A DNA stretch of 64,000 nucleotides from Flavobacterium humidisoli (lineage in GTDB: Bacteria > Bacteroidota > Bacteroidia > Flavobacteriales > Flavobacteriaceae): NCBI RefSeq assembly GCF_023272795.1, contig NZ_CP096829.1:3472001-3536000 (forward strand). The letters are read 5' to 3'. This document shows positions 1 through 12,599 of the stretch, piece by piece. Every line of letters starts with the position of its first letter. Position 1 is the first letter of the stretch. The translations under genes and the position numbers were made by a program. The notes under the pieces were generated by a model that saw nothing but the letters and a program-made list of their open reading frames with translations, was not told the DNA's origin and ran no database searches.

Positions 1-2640
1 GATTTCTGTTTGTCTTCTAATCCGACGGTTGCTAATATTCAAGTAAACGAGAGCAATGTTATTTGGTATGATGCAGCGATAGGCGGAAATGTAATTGCCT
101 CAACTACTTCTTTAGTAAGCAGAATTTACTACGGAGCAGTTACAGATGCGCTTACAGGCTGTGAAAGTTCAGTGAGATTGGAAGTGACAGTAAATGTAAA
201 CGATCCAGGAACACCAACATTAGTAACAGCAGGAACTCAAAACTTCTGTTTGGCAAATGCACCGACTTTTGCAAGCATTCAGACTAATGAAACAAATATT
301 GTGTGGTATACAGCTTTAACAGGCGGAACTTTAATTCCATCTACAACAGCTTTAACAACAGGACAATATTTTGCAGCGATTTTAGATCCAGCTTCTGGCT
401 GTGAAAGCGCTTTAAGATTAACAGTTGATGTGATTGTAAATGATCCTGGAACGCCAACTTTGGTAACAGCAGGAACACAGAACTTCTGTCAGGAAGATGC
501 ACCGACATTTGCAAGCATTCAGACTAATGAAACAAATATTGTGTGGTATACAGCTCTAACAGGCGGAACTTTAATTCCATCTACAACAGCTTTAACAACA
601 GGTCAATATTTTGCAGCGATTTTAGATCCAGTTTCTGGCTGTGAAAGTGCTGCAAGACTAACAGTTGATGTGATTGTAAATGACCCTGGAACGCCGACTT
701 TGGTAACAGCAGGAACTCAAAACTTCTGTTTGGCAAATGCACCGACATTTGCAAGTGTTCAGTTCAATCAGGCAAATATAGTGTGGTATACAGCTCTAAC
801 AGGCGGAACTTTAATTCCATCTACAACAGCTTTAACAACAGGTCAATATTTTGCGGCAATTTCTGATCCAGTTTCTGGCTGTGAAAGTGCTGCAAGATTA
901 ACAGTTGATGTAATTGTAAATGACCCTGGAACGCCAACTTTGGTAACAGCAGGAACTCAAAACTTCTGTTTGGCAAATGCACCGACTTTTGCAAGCATTC
1001 AGACAAATGAAGCAAATATTGTCTGGTACACAGCTTTAACAGGCGGAACTTTAATTCCATCAACAACAGCATTAACAACAGGACAATATTTTGCAGCGAT
1101 TTTAGATCCAGCTTCTGGCTGTGAAAGCGCTTTAAGATTAACAGTTGATGTGATTGTAAATGATCCTGGAACGCCAACTTTGGTAACAGCAGGAACACAG
1201 AACTTCTGTCAGGAAGATTCACCAACATTTGCAAGCATTCAGACTAATGAAACAAATATTGTGTGGTATACAGCTTTAACAGGCGGAACTTTAATTCCAT
1301 CTACAACAGCTTTGACAACAGGTCAATATTTTGCCGCGATTTTAGATCCAGCTTCTGGCTGTGAAAGTGCTGCAAGATTAACAGTTGATGTGATTGTAAA
1401 TGACCCTGGAACGCCAACTTTGGTAACAGCAGGAACTCAAAACTTCTGTTTGGCAAATGCACCGACTTTTGCTAGCGTTCAGTTCAATCAGGCAAATATA
1501 GTGTGGTACACAGCTCTAACGGGCGGAACAGCAATTCCATCAACAACAGCATTAACAACAGGACAATATTTTGCGGCAATTTCTGATCCAGTTTCTGGCT
1601 GTGAAAGTGCTGCAAGATTAACAGTGGACGTTATTGTAAATGACCCTGGAACGCCGACTTTGGTAACAGCAGGAACTCAAAACTTCTGTTTGGCAAATGC
1701 ACCGACTTTTGCAAGCATTCAGACAAATGAAGCAAATATTGTCTGGTACACAGCTTTAACAGGCGGAACTTTAATTCCATCAACAACAGCATTAACAACA
1801 GGACAATATTTTGCAGCGATTTTAGATCCAGCTTCTGGCTGTGAAAGCGTTTCAAGATTAACAGTCGATGTTATTGTAAATGATCCTGGAACGCCAACTT
1901 TGGTAACAGCAGGAACACAGAACTTCTGTCAGGAAGATTCGCCGACATTTGCAAGCATTCAGACTAATGAAACAAATATTGTTTGGTATACAGCTCTAAC
2001 AGGCGGAACTTTAATTCCATCTACAACAGCTTTAACAACAGGACAATATTTTGCAGCGATTTTAGATCCAGCTTCTGGCTGTGAAAGTGCTGCAAGATTA
2101 ACAGTGGACGTTATTGTAAATGACCCTGGAACGCCAACTTTGGTAACAGCAGGAACTCAAAACTTCTGTTTGGCAAATGCACCGACTTTTGCAAGTGTTC
2201 AGTTCAATCAGGCAAATATAGCGTGGTACACAGCTCTAACAGGCGGAACAGCAATTCCATCAACTACAGCATTAACAAGCGGTACTTACTATGCAGCAAT
2301 TTCAGATTCTACAACGGGCTGTGAAAGTGCTGCAAGATTAGCAGTTGATGTGATTGTAAATGATCCTGGAACGCCAACTTTGGTAACAGCAGGAACTCAA
2401 AACTTCTGTCTTGTAAATGCACCGACTTTTGCAAGCGTTCAGTTTAATCAAACAAATATTGTTTGGTATACAGCTTTAACAGGCGGAACAGCAATTCCAT
2501 CAACAACAGCTTTAACAACAGGTCAGTATTTTGCGGCGATCTCAGATCCAGCAACTGGTTGTGAAAGTGTTACCAGATTATCAGTTGATGTAAATGTGAC
2601 TGACCCTGCAACACCAACAACAACTGCTATTGCACAAACA
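1..2640 (+). repeat. Tandem 240-bp coding repeats with a 720-bp higher-order period
   Basis: The string ACTTCTGT recurs at exactly 240-bp steps from 242 to 2402, giving ten near-identical units after a diverged first unit; further units at about 237-bp spacing follow to 3580. Three unit types alternate in order (LANAPTFASIQ, QED[A/S]PTFASIQ, LANAPTFASVQF), so the true recent period is three units (720 bp). Bases 961-1128 and 1681-1848 look identical by eye. This points to unequal crossing-over of trimers. Unit number may be collapsed or variable in assemblies. Confidence 0.92.
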
Positions 2641-4446
2641 TTCTGTACAGGTACAAATCCTACAGTTGCTAATATTCAAGTGAATGAAAGTAATGTAGTT
2701 TGGTACACAACTCAAACAGGAGGCACTGCTTTAGCTGCGACAACTGCGCTAACTACCACAACTTATTTCGGAGCAATTAAAGATCCAGCAACAGGTTGCG
2801 AAAGCAGTGTGAGATTGCAAGTGGCTGTAACAGTTGGTAATACATTAAATCCAACGACAAATAGTACAGCACAGACTTTCTGTTCGGCAAATGCTCCAAC
2901 TATTGCAAATATTCAAGTGAATGAAAGCAATGTAACATGGTTTACAGCAGCAACAGGAGGAACAGCAATTCCAGCAGGAACAGCGCTTACTTCGGGAATT
3001 TATTTCGGAAACATAGTTGATCCATCAGGTTGCGAAAGCTCGACTCGTTTGCAAGTAACAGTGACAGTAGTTGATCCGAGTGCAACACCTACTACAGCTA
3101 ACACAACACAAAACTTCTGTATTTTAAATTCGCCAACAGTGGCAAATATTCAAGTAAACGAAGCAAATGTTGTTTGGTATAGTACAGCGACAGGAGGAAC
3201 GGCAATTGCGCCAACAACGGCCCTTGTTACAGGTACATATTATGGTGCAGTTTCAAGTGCTATTGGATGCGAAAATCCAGCTAGATTAGTGGTTACGGTA
3301 AATGTAAATTCTCCAAGTGTAATTACAACACCAAGAACTACACAAACATTCTGTTTATCAGCTTTGCCAACATTGGCTAGTATTTTTGTAAACGAAACAA
3401 ATGTAGTTTGGTATGCATCTGCAACTGGCGGAACAGCATTAGCAAATACAACTCCGCTTACAGCAACGACTTATTATGCAGGATCATTGACCAATACATT
3501 TAACGGTTGTGATAACGGACCAAGATTAGGAGTTACAATCGCATTTGAAGATGATGCTGCAGTTCAGCTTGCTACTACAGATGATACTCCTTGTGTATTC
3601 AAAGGTGTAACTTATTCAATTGCAAATGGTAAATCTAATTATGTATGGACTATTAATGGAGGTACAATTGTTTCAGGCGGTGGTACAAACGATGGTTCTG
3701 TAACAGTTTCGTGGTCAGATATTGGTCCAGGAAAAGTAACTGTAGCTTATGTTAATAATTGCGACGAAAGAACAATTAAAACGTTAGATGTTACTGTTGC
3801 AAGCTGTTCAGATTTAACTATTACGCATACTGTAGATAATCCAACACCGAACTTTGGAGATAAAGTAACGTTTACGATTACAGTAAACAATGTAGGTGAA
3901 GGAGATTTCATAAATACTATTGTGAGTGATTTACTTCCTAGCGGTTTACAATTGGTAAGTTCTTCGGCAACTGCAGGAACATACGATCCAGCAACACAGC
4001 TTTGGACCATCCCGACATTAACGGCAGGTCAGAGTGTAGTATTGACAGTTGTAGCAGAAGTATTATCAAGTGGAAACTATACAAGTGTTGCTACCGTTGA
4101 AATTTCGACTCCTTTAGATGTTGATGCATCAAATAATTCAGCTTCGGTTACGATAGAACCAATTTGTCTAACTGTTTACAATGAGTTTACTCCAAACAAT
4201 GATGGTAAAAACGATTTGTTCAGAATTGACTGTATTGAGTCTTATCCAAACAACGAACTGAAAGTATTTAACAGATACGGAGCATTAGTGTATAGTAAAA
4301 CACGTTATGAAAATGATTGGAACGGTACAGCAAATGTATCCGGTGTAGTTAATAGAGGAGATATGCTGCCAACAGGTACTTATTTTTATGTGATAACCAT
4401 TGGAGATGGAACGGTTAAAAAAGGCTGGTTGTCTATTATGAGATAA
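1..4446 (+). CDS. Giant Ig-repeat cell-surface protein with type B (gliding-motility) sorting domain, 5' partial
   Basis: The reading frame is open from the first base, so the N-terminus lies outside the window; 1481 residues are visible. Fifteen Ig-like modules of about 80 residues follow one another, each with a conserved FC near its start, a VWYTALTGG-type strand and a GCES near its end, the cysteines probably forming a disulfide. A PKD-like segment (about residues 1190-1265), a DUF11-type domain (about 1266-1385) and a C-terminal domain of about 95 residues (NEFTPNNDGKNDLF, then VFNRYGALVY) follow. The last is the CHU_C / type B signal for export by the type IX secretion system, whose cargo goes to the outer surface. 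The downstream PorP/SprF and OmpA genes are the usual partners of such giant adhesins, as with SprB in F. johnsoniae. Function as an adhesin is inferred; no enzymatic domain is visible. Confidence 0.9.
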   Translation, partial: DFCLSSNPTVANIQVNESNVIWYDAAIGGNVIASTTSLVSRIYYGAVTDALTGCESSVRLEVTVNVNDPGTPTLVTAGTQNFCLANAPTFASIQTNETNIVWYTALTGGTLIPSTTALTTGQYFAAILDPASGCESALRLTVDVIVNDPGTPTLVTAGTQNFCQEDAPTFASIQTNETNIVWYTALTGGTLIPSTTALTTGQYFAAILDPVSGCESAARLTVDVIVNDPGTPTLVTAGTQNFCLANAPTFASVQFNQANIVWYTALTGGTLIPSTTALTTGQYFAAISDPVSGCESAARLTVDVIVNDPGTPTLVTAGTQNFCLANAPTFASIQTNEANIVWYTALTGGTLIPSTTALTTGQYFAAILDPASGCESALRLTVDVIVNDPGTPTLVTAGTQNFCQEDSPTFASIQTNETNIVWYTALTGGTLIPSTTALTTGQYFAAILDPASGCESAARLTVDVIVNDPGTPTLVTAGTQNFCLANAPTFASVQFNQANIVWYTALTGGTAIPSTTALTTGQYFAAISDPVSGCESAARLTVDVIVNDPGTPTLVTAGTQNFCLANAPTFASIQTNEANIVWYTALTGGTLIPSTTALTTGQYFAAILDPASGCESVSRLTVDVIVNDPGTPTLVTAGTQNFCQEDSPTFASIQTNETNIVWYTALTGGTLIPSTTALTTGQYFAAILDPASGCESAARLTVDVIVNDPGTPTLVTAGTQNFCLANAPTFASVQFNQANIAWYTALTGGTAIPSTTALTSGTYYAAISDSTTGCESAARLAVDVIVNDPGTPTLVTAGTQNFCLVNAPTFASVQFNQTNIVWYTALTGGTAIPSTTALTTGQYFAAISDPATGCESVTRLSVDVNVTDPATPTTTAIAQTFCTGTNPTVANIQVNESNVVWYTTQTGGTALAATTALTTTTYFGAIKDPATGCESSVRLQVAVTVGNTLNPTTNSTAQTFCSANAPTIANIQVNESNVTWFTAATGGTAIPAGTALTSGIYFGNIVDPSGCESSTRLQVTVTVVDPSATPTTANTTQNFCILNSPTVANIQVNEANVVWYSTATGGTAIAPTTALVTGTYYGAVSSAIGCENPARLVVTVNVNSPSVITTPRTTQTFCLSALPTLASIFVNETNVVWYASATGGTALANTTPLTATTYYAGSLTNTFNGCDNGPRLGVTIAFEDDAAVQLATTDDTPCVFKGVTYSIANGKSNYVWTINGGTIVSGGGTNDGSVTVSWSDIGPGKVTVAYVNNCDERTIKTLDVTVASCSDLTITHTVDNPTPNFGDKVTFTITVNNVGEGDFINTIVSDLLPSGLQLVSSSATAGTYDPATQLWTIPTLTAGQSVVLTVVAEVLSSGNYTSVATVEISTPLDVDASNNSASVTIEPICLTVYNEFTPNNDGKNDLFRIDCIESYPNNELKVFNRYGALVYSKTRYENDWNGTANVSGVVNRGDMLPTGTYFYVITIGDGTVKKGWLSIMR

Positions 4447-4493
4447 TCCACTTCTATTAATCATCTAATTAATTAAACTAAATAAGTATCGTT

Positions 4494-5426
4494 ATGAAAC
4501 TATATATAAAATCATTAGAAACATATTTCATTTTAATATGTTCTTTTATTACGGTTTGCGCTTCGGCACAACAAGATCCCGAATATACCCAGTATATGTA
4601 TAATACTATGGCGGTAAATCCAGCGTATGCTGGGTCTACCGGAACCATAGAAGCAGCACTTTTATATCGTTCTCAATGGGTCGGAATGCCTGGAGCACCA
4701 GAAACACAGTCTTTCTCTATTCATGCTCCTCTTAGAAATGAAAAATTAGGAGTAGGTTTAAGTATTGTAAATGATAAAATAGGACCTTCAAATGAACTAT
4801 ATCTTGATGGAAACTTCTCTTACTCATTGCCTCTCGGATATGAAAAAAGATTAGCTTTTGGTCTAAAAGCCGGTACGAGAATGTTAAACATCGATTGGTC
4901 TAAAGGAAGGTATTACGATGATGATGATGTTTTGTTAAATCAGAACATTAATAATCAGATGAAACTAGCTGTAGGAGCGGGTATTTACTACTATACAGAA
5001 AAATGGTATGTAGGATTCTCTATTCCGAGTTTTATTCAGAATGATTACTATGACGATGTAAAGGAATCTATAGATTATGATCGTTTGCATTACTATTTAA
5101 TGGGGGGATATGTTTTTGATTTGAATCCAAATTTGAAATTTAAACCAGCATTTTTAGTAAAAGCAGTAAGTGGAGCACCGCTTACCGCAGATATTTCAGC
5201 AAATTTCATGATTCAAGAAAAGTTTGTTATAGGAGGAGCGTATCGAACAGATGATTCGATAAGCATACTGGCAGGTTTTCAAATATCGCCAAGTTTCTAT
5301 CTTGGATATGCTTTTGATTATACTGTAAGCCAATTGAATAAATACAATGATGGTTCACACGAGATCATCTTGCGTTATCAATTTGTGAAAAACCAAAGCA
5401 AAATTAAATCTCCTCGATTCTTCTAA
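4494..5426 (+). CDS. PorP/SprF family type IX secretion-associated outer-membrane protein
   Basis: 310 residues. A signal peptide (about 1-25, ending CASAQ) is followed by the family hallmark QYMYNTMAVNPAYAG and a beta-barrel pattern of alternating aromatic strands. Proteins of this family sit in the outer membrane and help secrete or anchor one specific large type B cargo; SprF is needed for surface delivery of SprB. It lies 47 bp after the repeat adhesin and 11 bp before the OmpA-family gene, so the three probably form one transcription unit and act together. The start is the only ATG in front of the signal peptide. The specific pairing with the upstream adhesin is inferred from position. 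Confidence 0.9.
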   Translation: MKLYIKSLETYFILICSFITVCASAQQDPEYTQYMYNTMAVNPAYAGSTGTIEAALLYRSQWVGMPGAPETQSFSIHAPLRNEKLGVGLSIVNDKIGPSNELYLDGNFSYSLPLGYEKRLAFGLKAGTRMLNIDWSKGRYYDDDDVLLNQNINNQMKLAVGAGIYYYTEKWYVGFSIPSFIQNDYYDDVKESIDYDRLHYYLMGGYVFDLNPNLKFKPAFLVKAVSGAPLTADISANFMIQEKFVIGGAYRTDDSISILAGFQISPSFYLGYAFDYTVSQLNKYNDGSHEIILRYQFVKNQSKIKSPRFF

Positions 5427-5437
5427 AACCAAAACTT

Positions 5438-7375
5438 ATGAGAAAACTATATATCCTATGTTTAATTTTGAGCGTTACGTTTAGTTTCGCTCAAAAAACT
5501 AACTTAAAGAAAGCTGATGCTTTGTTTAGAAACTTCTCTTATTTGGATGCTTCCAAAGCTTACGAAGAATGTTTGCAAAACATAAAAGATCCATCAGCTC
5601 AGACTTTGAAGAATGCGGCAGACTCCTACTATTTTATTTCTGATTCTAGAAATGCTCTCAAATGGTATAGAAAACTGTATGAAGTTCAAGGGAATAATCT
5701 AACTGATATTTACTACCTGCGTTATATCCAATCTATGAAAGCAGTTATGGATTATGATGAGGCAGATAAAATCACAAAAGAATATCTAGATAAAAAAGGT
5801 GATAAAGTAGAGATTAATAAATATGTTGCCCAAAAGAAATATATGGACAGCGTCGCAAAAGCAAAACCTCTTTACACCATTAAAAATTTGGATATCAATA
5901 CCAGTAAATCAGATTTTGGTGCCACATTTTTTAAAGATAATGTAGTATTTACGTCAGCTCGTGATACAACAAAGTTCAGTGAAAAATTGTATACTTGGAA
6001 TAATCAGCCTTTTCTTAATTTGTATGTTGCAGAAAGAAATCCGGCAGATGGCAGTTTATTCAACGAGACGGTTTTTCTTCCAAACGTAATGACTAAGTAT
6101 CATGAAGCTACTGCAAGTTTTGATAGTAAAGGAAGTACCATTTATTATTCGACCAATATCGTAAAGAAAAATAAATTGGTTGTTGATGAGGCCAAAGTAA
6201 ACAATTTTCAGATTGTCAAAGGATCCATTGTCAATAATAAATTAGAAAATCCTCAGAAAGTATTTTTTGATAGCGACGATTATTCTGTAGGGCATCCATC
6301 ATTAAGCGAAGACGGACAATTGCTTTTCTTTGCTTCAGACATGCCTGGAGGTCAAGGCGAAACAGATTTGTACATGGTAAAAATTGCAGCCGACGGTACC
6401 ATGAGTTCCCCTCAAAATCTAGGATCCAATATTAATACGATTGGTAACGAAGTGTTTCCATTTTACCAAAACGGAGTTTTATACTTTTCGTCTGATGGGC
6501 ATTATGGCTGGGGTGATTTAGATGTTTATGAAAGTAAGCTTTTACCCGATGGAACATTTTCTACACCAAGAAATCTTGGAGCACCTATCAACAGTAATAA
6601 AGACGATTTTTCTTTTATAATTGATAAAACAAATGCTTATGGCTATTTTTCTTCAAACAGAGCAGGAGGAAAGGGCGATGATGATATTTATTCTTTCGTA
6701 AAAGGAAAACCAGTTTGTAACCAAAGTATTTCTGGAATGGCTATCGATCATAAAACAAAAAAGCCTTTAACAGATGTTACGATAATGGCGTATAACTCTT
6801 ACAGTGAAGTTCTGGGCGAAACCAAAACAAACTTTGACGGAAAATATGCTATTGAAGTTCCTTGCAACAAAGTAGTAAAAATGATTGCCGCAAAACCAAA
6901 TTACAGTAGTGATGATAAAACAGTAGAAACAACTGGTGAAAATGGTGGCGAAATAAAAGATGTAAATTTTGAATTAAGCAATTACGATGACTTAGTTGTC
7001 AAAAAACAAGGAGTCGAAAAAGTTGATGTAAATCCAATTTACTTCGATTATGATAAGTATGATATTACACCAAAAGCTGTAGAAGAATTGTCTAAAGTTG
7101 TCTTTGTTATGCAGAAATTTCCAAACATCAGAATCAAAATTGAATCGCATACCGATTCACGCGGAAAGGATTCGTACAACTTGAAACTTTCAGATAACAG
7201 AGCAAAATCAACTCGAGATTATATCCTTTCTCAAGGCATAGATGCTTCTAGAATTGAAAGTGCAATTGGTTACGGAGAAACACGATTAATTAACAGATGT
7301 AAAAATGGTGTAAAATGTTCTGAAGAGGAGCATGTCCTAAATAGACGTTCAGATTTTATCATTATTCAAAAATAG
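5438..7375 (+). CDS. OmpA-family outer-membrane lattice protein (TPR, PD40 propeller, CarboxypepD-like, OmpA)
   Basis: 645 residues. Order: signal peptide (1-18, ends FSFAQ), TPR-like helices (about 20-130), a beta-propeller with PD40/WD40-like strands (about 150-420, with repeats such as SEDGQLLFFASDMPGG and YGYFSSNRAGGKGDDDIY), a carboxypeptidase-regulatory-like domain (about 427-510) and an OmpA peptidoglycan-binding domain (about 530-645, with YFDYDKYDITP, HTDSRG and a terminal NRRSDF). This layout is shared with PorE, which links the type IX machinery to peptidoglycan, and with the many paralogues found next to PorP/SprF genes. It probably anchors the PorP/SprF partner. It is the last gene of the surface module; a terminator follows. 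Confidence 0.88.
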   Translation: MRKLYILCLILSVTFSFAQKTNLKKADALFRNFSYLDASKAYEECLQNIKDPSAQTLKNAADSYYFISDSRNALKWYRKLYEVQGNNLTDIYYLRYIQSMKAVMDYDEADKITKEYLDKKGDKVEINKYVAQKKYMDSVAKAKPLYTIKNLDINTSKSDFGATFFKDNVVFTSARDTTKFSEKLYTWNNQPFLNLYVAERNPADGSLFNETVFLPNVMTKYHEATASFDSKGSTIYYSTNIVKKNKLVVDEAKVNNFQIVKGSIVNNKLENPQKVFFDSDDYSVGHPSLSEDGQLLFFASDMPGGQGETDLYMVKIAADGTMSSPQNLGSNINTIGNEVFPFYQNGVLYFSSDGHYGWGDLDVYESKLLPDGTFSTPRNLGAPINSNKDDFSFIIDKTNAYGYFSSNRAGGKGDDDIYSFVKGKPVCNQSISGMAIDHKTKKPLTDVTIMAYNSYSEVLGETKTNFDGKYAIEVPCNKVVKMIAAKPNYSSDDKTVETTGENGGEIKDVNFELSNYDDLVVKKQGVEKVDVNPIYFDYDKYDITPKAVEELSKVVFVMQKFPNIRIKIESHTDSRGKDSYNLKLSDNRAKSTRDYILSQGIDASRIESAIGYGETRLINRCKNGVKCSEEEHVLNRRSDFIIIQK

Positions 7376-7484
7376 TTCTATATTTGTGCTGTAAAGTATT
7401 GATTTTCAGTTAAAAATATAAAACGTCGAAACCATTTGGAAGTTGGTTTTTTTAATTCTTTTTTAAGAATAATGGACAAGGAGG

Positions 7485-7525
7485 AAATCAGACTGCATGG
7501 ATTTGCAGTCTGATTTTTGATTTTT
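7485..7525 (+). terminator. Rho-independent terminator of the surface module
   Basis: A perfect 13-bp stem (AAATCAGACTGCA at 7485-7497, its complement at 7504-7516) with a 6-nt loop is followed by a T-rich run. It lies about 110 bp after the OmpA-family stop and about 95 bp before ligA. Confidence 0.85.
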
Positions 7526-7552
7526 TAAAACTTTTATTTTTTCTGCATTTGA

Positions 7553-10290
<2,738 letters not shown>

Positions 10291-10301
<11 letters not shown>

Positions 10302-11202
10302 TAGTTGCACTTTGGTTGGTATGAGTTTTGTTTTTATCAAAATAGAAATCGATACGGCCTAAATTAATTCCGTAACATCCAACTTGATTCACAAGAACCT
10401 CTTTTCCAGCCTTATTCTTTACAATTGTAGGTTTGTCTAAGAAAGTATGCGTATGACCTCCAATAATTAAATCAATGTCTTGGGTTTGTTCGGCAAATGT
10501 CAAATCACTAATTTTTGTTGCATCATCTTTGTATTTATAACCCAAATGCGAAAGACAAATTACCAAATCACATTTTTGTTCTTGCTTTAAGAGTTTTGTC
10601 ATATCCTGAGCAACTTCAACTGGATTATTGTAAACCGTTTCTAGATATAATTTTTTATCTACTAAACCTTGCAATTCAATTCCAACACCAAAAACACCAA
10701 CCTTAATTCCGTTTTTATTAAAGATTTTGTACGGTTTCACATGCCCGTCCATAACCGTGTTCTTAAAATCGTAGTTCGAGTTGATAAAGTCAAAAGTTGC
10801 ATGCGGAAGCTGAGCATATAAGCCATCAAGACCATTATCAAAATCGTGATTTCCAATTGTAGAAGCATCATATTTCATCATACTCATCAATTTGAATTCT
10901 AATTCACCTCCATAATAATTGAAATATGGTGTTCCCTGAAAAATATCACCAGCATCCAATAAAAGTACATTCGGATTTTCTTTACGAATAGTTTCAATTA
11001 ACGTTGCGCGACGAGAAACACCACCTTTGTTAGGATTACGTGGGTCATCGGCAGGAAAAGGATCGATGTGGCTATGCACATCATTAGTATGTAGAATTGT
11101 TAAATGCTTAATGTCGTTACTTTCAAAACTGCTCAAAGACAATCCTAAACTTAGTAGGGCAGTACTTGCTGCTGTTTTTTCGATAAACTCTCTTCTTTTC
11201 AT
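10291..11202 (-). CDS. Secreted metallophosphatase, N-terminal half of a split 5'-nucleotidase (UshA-type)
   Basis: 303 residues. It begins with a twin-arginine-like signal (MKRREFIEKTAAS plus a hydrophobic stretch). The calcineurin-type metal-binding blocks are all present in order: HTNDVHSH, GDIFQGTP, GNHDFDNG, and GGHTHT near the end. UshA-family enzymes hydrolyse extracellular nucleotides and UDP-sugars, but normally carry a second substrate-binding domain on the same chain. Here the chain stops after the metallophosphatase domain and the missing C-terminal domain is encoded by the gene immediately upstream (11248-12027). The two products presumably work as a complex or were split from one ancestor. 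Confidence 0.88.
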
Positions 11203-11247
11203 TTTATATATTTTTTGCAGAAATGCTTTGCTTGTTTTTTATAATTT

Positions 11248-12027
11248 TTATTCCTCTGTGATTCTGATATTTTTTGGAGCAACAACAGTGTCTACTTCTT
11301 TAAAATAATCAATCAATACATCTCTAAGTTTGTAGTTTAAGTCAAACTTTTGAGTGTTTTTTGCAAAGAAAGTCATGCTGTCTCCGCCATTTGCCAAATA
11401 ATCGTTTGTAGCAACATAGTACGTTTTGTTTAAATCAAGTGGGTTGCCTTGCACCATGATGTTTTTTGCCTTATTGTCTTTTGTAATTGTAAAAGTCATT
11501 CCAGACAATGGCTGAGGTTTTTTCTCCTTAATAATATAAGCAGCAATTTCTGAGATTTGCTCGCCTTTTAAAGCTAAAACAACCAAGCTGTTTTCAAACG
11601 GCATAATCTCAAAGGCCGATCTTGTTGTGACATTTCCTTTTGGAAGAATAGCACGAATACCGCCATGATTTAAAAGACATAAATCAATGTTTTTCTTTTC
11701 GCGAGCGTTAAAAACAATGTTTCCTCTTAGTACGCAAACATCTGCCATCAAGCTACCAATGCCAGTCTGCCACTTTCCTGTGCTTTTGTCAAGAGTTTCA
11801 GGGCAATAAGCCAGTACATTGTCCAAATCTTTATTGATATGATCGCGATAAGGCTTAATAAAGTTTTCAATTTCAGGAGTTTCGGCAGCCTTTTCAGTAA
11901 CAGGGAGTTGTTTTCCTTCAATTTTAGTTAGATTGTAGTTATTCTTACTACAGGAAGAGATTAAAAAAAGTGTTAAGAATATAACAAAAAGTTTTAAAAA
12001 TCCGTTATACTTTTTTAGTTTTACCAT
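11248..12027 (-). CDS. Lipoprotein with 5'-nucleotidase C-terminal (substrate-binding) domain
   Basis: 259 residues with a lipoprotein signal (LFLISSC, lipidated Cys at about 26). The rest matches the 5_nucleotid_C domain: LMADVCVLRG, NHGGIRAILPKG, a FEIMPFENSLVV strand and a C-terminal YYVATNDYLANGGDSM block that binds the nucleobase. It has no metal-binding domain and lies directly upstream of the metallophosphatase gene on the same strand (45-bp gap), so the pair makes up a divided UshA. Its gene starts 47 bp from a divergent plus-strand gene. Confidence 0.88.
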   Translation of the reverse strand: MVKLKKYNGFLKLFVIFLTLFLISSCSKNNYNLTKIEGKQLPVTEKAAETPEIENFIKPYRDHINKDLDNVLAYCPETLDKSTGKWQTGIGSLMADVCVLRGNIVFNAREKKNIDLCLLNHGGIRAILPKGNVTTRSAFEIMPFENSLVVLALKGEQISEIAAYIIKEKKPQPLSGMTFTITKDNKAKNIMVQGNPLDLNKTYYVATNDYLANGGDSMTFFAKNTQKFDLNYKLRDVLIDYFKEVDTVVAPKNIRITEE

Positions 12028-12048
12028 TTTAAATGCAACTTAAATAAT

Positions 12049-12056
12049 TAATTTTG
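12049..12056 (+). promoter_or_regulatory. Possible -7 box for the DUF6913-like gene
   Basis: TAATTTTG matches the Bacteroidota -7 consensus TAnnTTTG, 18 bp before the ATG at 12075, in a 47-bp divergent gap. No TTG is found at the right distance upstream, so support is weak. Confidence 0.35.
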
Positions 12057-12074
12057 TAATCTAGTAAAAGTACT

Positions 12075-12587
12075 ATGTTTTTGAATTATATAAAGGAATT
12101 TTTTGTAAAAAAATCATTAAATAATAATTTAAATAAAGAAAAAAACGGAGTATTTACTAAAAATGTCCAAACGGTTGGTTTATTGATAGATGAGAGCGAT
12201 TTTGAATATTCAGAAGCAATAGTAAAGGAGTTAATGCTCCACGGAATTGCTTTGGAAAATATAAAAGTTCTTGCATACAAAGGAAAATTTAGGGAAAAAG
12301 AAACCTATTCTCGTCCAACTTTTGGTAAAAAACACATCAATTGGAACGGAGAAATTACAGAAGGTTTCTTGAATGATTTTGTAAATTCAGAATTTGATCT
12401 TTTGCTAAGTTATTATAATGTCGAGAATAGTATTTTGATGTTAATCACGAGCAAGTCAAAAGCAAAATTTAAAGTCGGATTTTCTGCTGTAGACCAAAGA
12501 CTAAATCGTTGGATGATTAGTACAGAATTAGGAAGCTATAAACTATTCGTTTCCGAACTGTTTAGGTATTTAAAAAATATAAAATAA
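12075..12587 (+). CDS. Conserved Bacteroidota protein, DUF6913-like
   Basis: 170 residues, no signal peptide and no membrane segment. The middle (VGLLIDESDFEYSEAIVKEL, then LAYKGKFREKE and FDLLLSYYNVEN) suggests an alpha/beta fold with a Rossmann-like first strand. I recognise it as a family commonly found just before dapA in flavobacteria (DUF6913 by memory, not by search). The gene ends 12 bp before dapA, so the two are likely cotranscribed. No function is known to me. Confidence 0.7.
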   Translation: MFLNYIKEFFVKKSLNNNLNKEKNGVFTKNVQTVGLLIDESDFEYSEAIVKELMLHGIALENIKVLAYKGKFREKETYSRPTFGKKHINWNGEITEGFLNDFVNSEFDLLLSYYNVENSILMLITSKSKAKFKVGFSAVDQRLNRWMISTELGSYKLFVSELFRYLKNIK

Positions 12588-12599
12588 ATTAATAATAAT

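Noticed and set aside
821..1855. Leucine-rich reading frames on the minus strand of the adhesin repeats
   Set aside because: They are the complement of the repeated coding sequence and repeat with the same period; no start signal or own codon pattern.
1..2640. CRISPR-like or satellite array
   Set aside because: The 240-bp units are coding, in frame and with no spacers.
10515..11308. Plus-strand frames inside the 5'-nucleotidase genes
   Set aside because: Shadow frames opposite clearly conserved coding regions.
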